DNA from: Osmia lignaria lignaria
Taxonomy: Eukaryota; Arthropoda; Insecta; Hymenoptera; Megachilidae
Direction of reading: 5' to 3'
Assembly: GCF_051020975.1 (NCBI RefSeq)
Contig: NC_135045.1
Location: 5,582,501-5,646,500 of the forward strand
DNA: 64,000 nucleotides
Notes under the pieces: generated by a model
Database searches by the model: none
The model's input: only the letters and a program-made list of their open reading frames with translations
Told to the model about the DNA's origin: nothing
Position numbers and translations under genes: made by a program
Shown here: piece after piece, positions 62,420 through 64,000 of the stretch
Position numbering within the stretch: the stretch's first letter is position 1
Layout of the letters: every line of letters starts with the position of its first letter

Positions 62420-62850
62420 TAAGTGTGAGAGCATCGAAGACTGACCGGGTGGCTTTGACCCGCCAATTCAGCATCACCCATACGGCCACTCAACCGCAAA
62501 TCGAGTTCCGGCCATAGGGCGGAATAAAATCGACCCCAGACCCCTGATGTAACCCTTCTCCAACTTCTCTCTGGCTGTACTACTGGTAACCGCGCTACCT
62601 TCGGGCCGATTCGCATGTAGGCGAATCCAGTAAGACATTACTCGCGAGGGACACGTTTATTCGACGCTCGGGGAGCGAAAGGAAAGTAGGGAGGTGAACA
62701 GGGGAGAAAGTCAGGTTGGCTTTAATGGACATGGTCGAATGGAAAGGTCTGATCCGTGGAATATATCCAGTTGCCAGATTATATACCTGTGGTTTCACTT
62801 CGACCGGATTCAACGCGAAAGAATATTTCTCTGACATGATTCAGTGGCCT
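62420..62850. other. GC-richer block immediately 3' of the Tc1 relic
   Basis: Starts just after the presumed Tc1 end and runs to about 62850, with two minus-strand frames (62407-62616 and 62595-62837) that I do not recognise. The second begins MSEKYSFALNPVEVKPQVYN and has a fairly normal amino-acid mix, so a short exon cannot be excluded. Confidence 0.28.
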
Positions 62851-64000
62851 ACATAACGCTACATTTGTTACGTTCATATAATATCAGGCTAACTGTGCAG
62901 TTCAATGGATTTATTGAGATTCATTTAAAGATTTCTGCAAGTCGAGAATATTTATGAATAACGAGTAATAAATACACTAAGTAAACTGCTTATAGACACA
63001 TTTAATACATTTTCCAAAAAAGTATTTCAAAAAATATTCATATTTCAAACAAATTTTTATATATTTTCTATATTTTGCTATATGAAGTTAGTTTAATAGC
63101 AATATAAGTGGATCTATGATACCACTTCTTAACTTCAAACCTCAATATCTCAAAATGATGTTTTCACACATTCGTGACTTTTGTATTGAACCGATTGAAC
63201 TAGACTGGAGCGTTTGAAGTATTCCCATTATTTCGTTCAACCCTTATATGTTTACATATACGTGAAATAGAGTCTGTAAAAATATGCTGTGTCGGAATTT
63301 TTGAGAGAAATTTTTAGATATGACTAATTTCTAACATTCTCTTTATCGCGATGTAGATTTCTTTGTACAAACTATCTGTATATCATAGATTTCGCTTTTG
63401 CTATTACCTGTACAACAAGAGTAAGCGTGTATAGCGTTGTGTACGATATAGGACAATTTATGGGTGAACAGATACATTTACACATCCTCGACGGTGTTGA
63501 GTGTAACTTGGGGACGTTATTGTTGCGTTAAGTGTTACGACAACCGGCGAAACTTGCTTAGTAAACGGAACGCGAATGAGAGCGAGATGGATTTATTGCT
63601 TAGAAATGCGGGAACGCGCTCGTATATACACGTGAACACGAATTTCCGACTAGAGAATGATGGAGATTGATTGTCTCGTTTATCATTAGTTTCATTTAGG
63701 CTTCGGTAAAAAAGATCTTCAACGCAGAATAACACAGTCAAATAATTAATCTCTTTTTATAACTTATTTTAATTATTTTAATCCTTATTCGGATAGATGG
63801 TTTTCTCAGATTATTTTTTCTTTTTTTATTGAATTTGCTTCGTCAGTCACTCAAAGTGTTTTAAATAAATTTCTCAATACATCATTCTGGAATTCGACAT
63901 GTATCAAGTCTTATATGGAGATTAATAATTACCTAGGAGTTCTGAAAATAATCTGTGATGTTTAATGATAATAAAATTGACTGACTTGTCCTATAAATTA

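Larger units (their letters stand above)
47802..64000 (+). other. Long non-coding stretch downstream of the Ig1 exon (probable intron)
   Basis: The GTAAGT donor at 47802 leaves a codon split after its first base, so a downstream exon must exist. No Ig2-like reading frame (V-P-P-D-I followed by C-x-A-x-G-x-P and W-R-R) was recognised in the remaining 16.2 kb, so this is read as an intron running off the right edge. It contains mariner, Tc1 and non-LTR relics, a MITE, and GC-richer islands at 52480-52880, 54860-56060, 60120-60500 and 62420-62850. Confidence 0.6.

Overview
This is a eukaryotic, very AT-rich, exon-poor window from an insect. The animal is probably a hymenopteran (bee or ant-like): CpG-containing islands sit in AT-rich DNA, several mariner lineages are present, and the only firm gene is an insect immunoglobulin cell-adhesion gene. 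The order-level placement is inference. There is no operon-like layout, no CRISPR array, no rRNA and no convincing tRNA.

The one firm gene lies on the + strand. Two exons, 25920-26014 and 47594-47801, join in phase across a 21.6 kb GT-AG intron. Together they encode nearly all of the first Ig domain of a Dpr-interacting-protein (DIP, lachesin-like) neuronal surface receptor. The join falls just before the C strand of the Ig fold (LAGYK | VAWLRV), where DIP genes characteristically carry an intron. The signal-peptide exon and the exons for Ig2, Ig3 and the GPI anchor were not found. The 25.9 kb before the first exon and the 16.2 kb after the second are therefore best read as further giant introns (or 5' flank) of the same locus.

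The introns have filled with decayed transposons. There are four mariner transposase relics (22.4 kb minus, 37.0 kb plus, 45.3 kb minus, 53.4 kb plus), one Tc1-type transposase C-terminus (62.0-62.3 kb) and one non-LTR (jockey-like) reverse-transcriptase scrap (56.4 kb). At least six copies exist of a ~150-220 bp TTAA-flanked piggyBac-type MITE, and three further TTAA-bounded elements cluster at 35.2-36.7 kb. A TA-flanked MITE with ~30 bp inverted ends (10.8-11.2 kb) has three diverged relatives. A 0.6 kb fold-back element at 15.3-15.9 kb carries a near-perfect 33 bp hairpin at its core.

Between these lie GC-richer blocks of a few hundred bases (0.06-0.42, 7.0-7.4, 20.5-20.8, 22.7-23.1, 44.0-44.6, 46.2-46.7, 54.9-56.1, 60.1-60.5 and 62.4-62.8 kb). 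They stand out from the AT-rich background and are candidate intronic enhancers, promoters or unrecognised exons. A 273 bp open frame on the minus strand at 50.2-50.5 kb looks coding-like, but I cannot name it. I found no clearly new biological system. The best leads are the TTAA element family, the fold-back hairpin, the 50.2 kb block and the islands.
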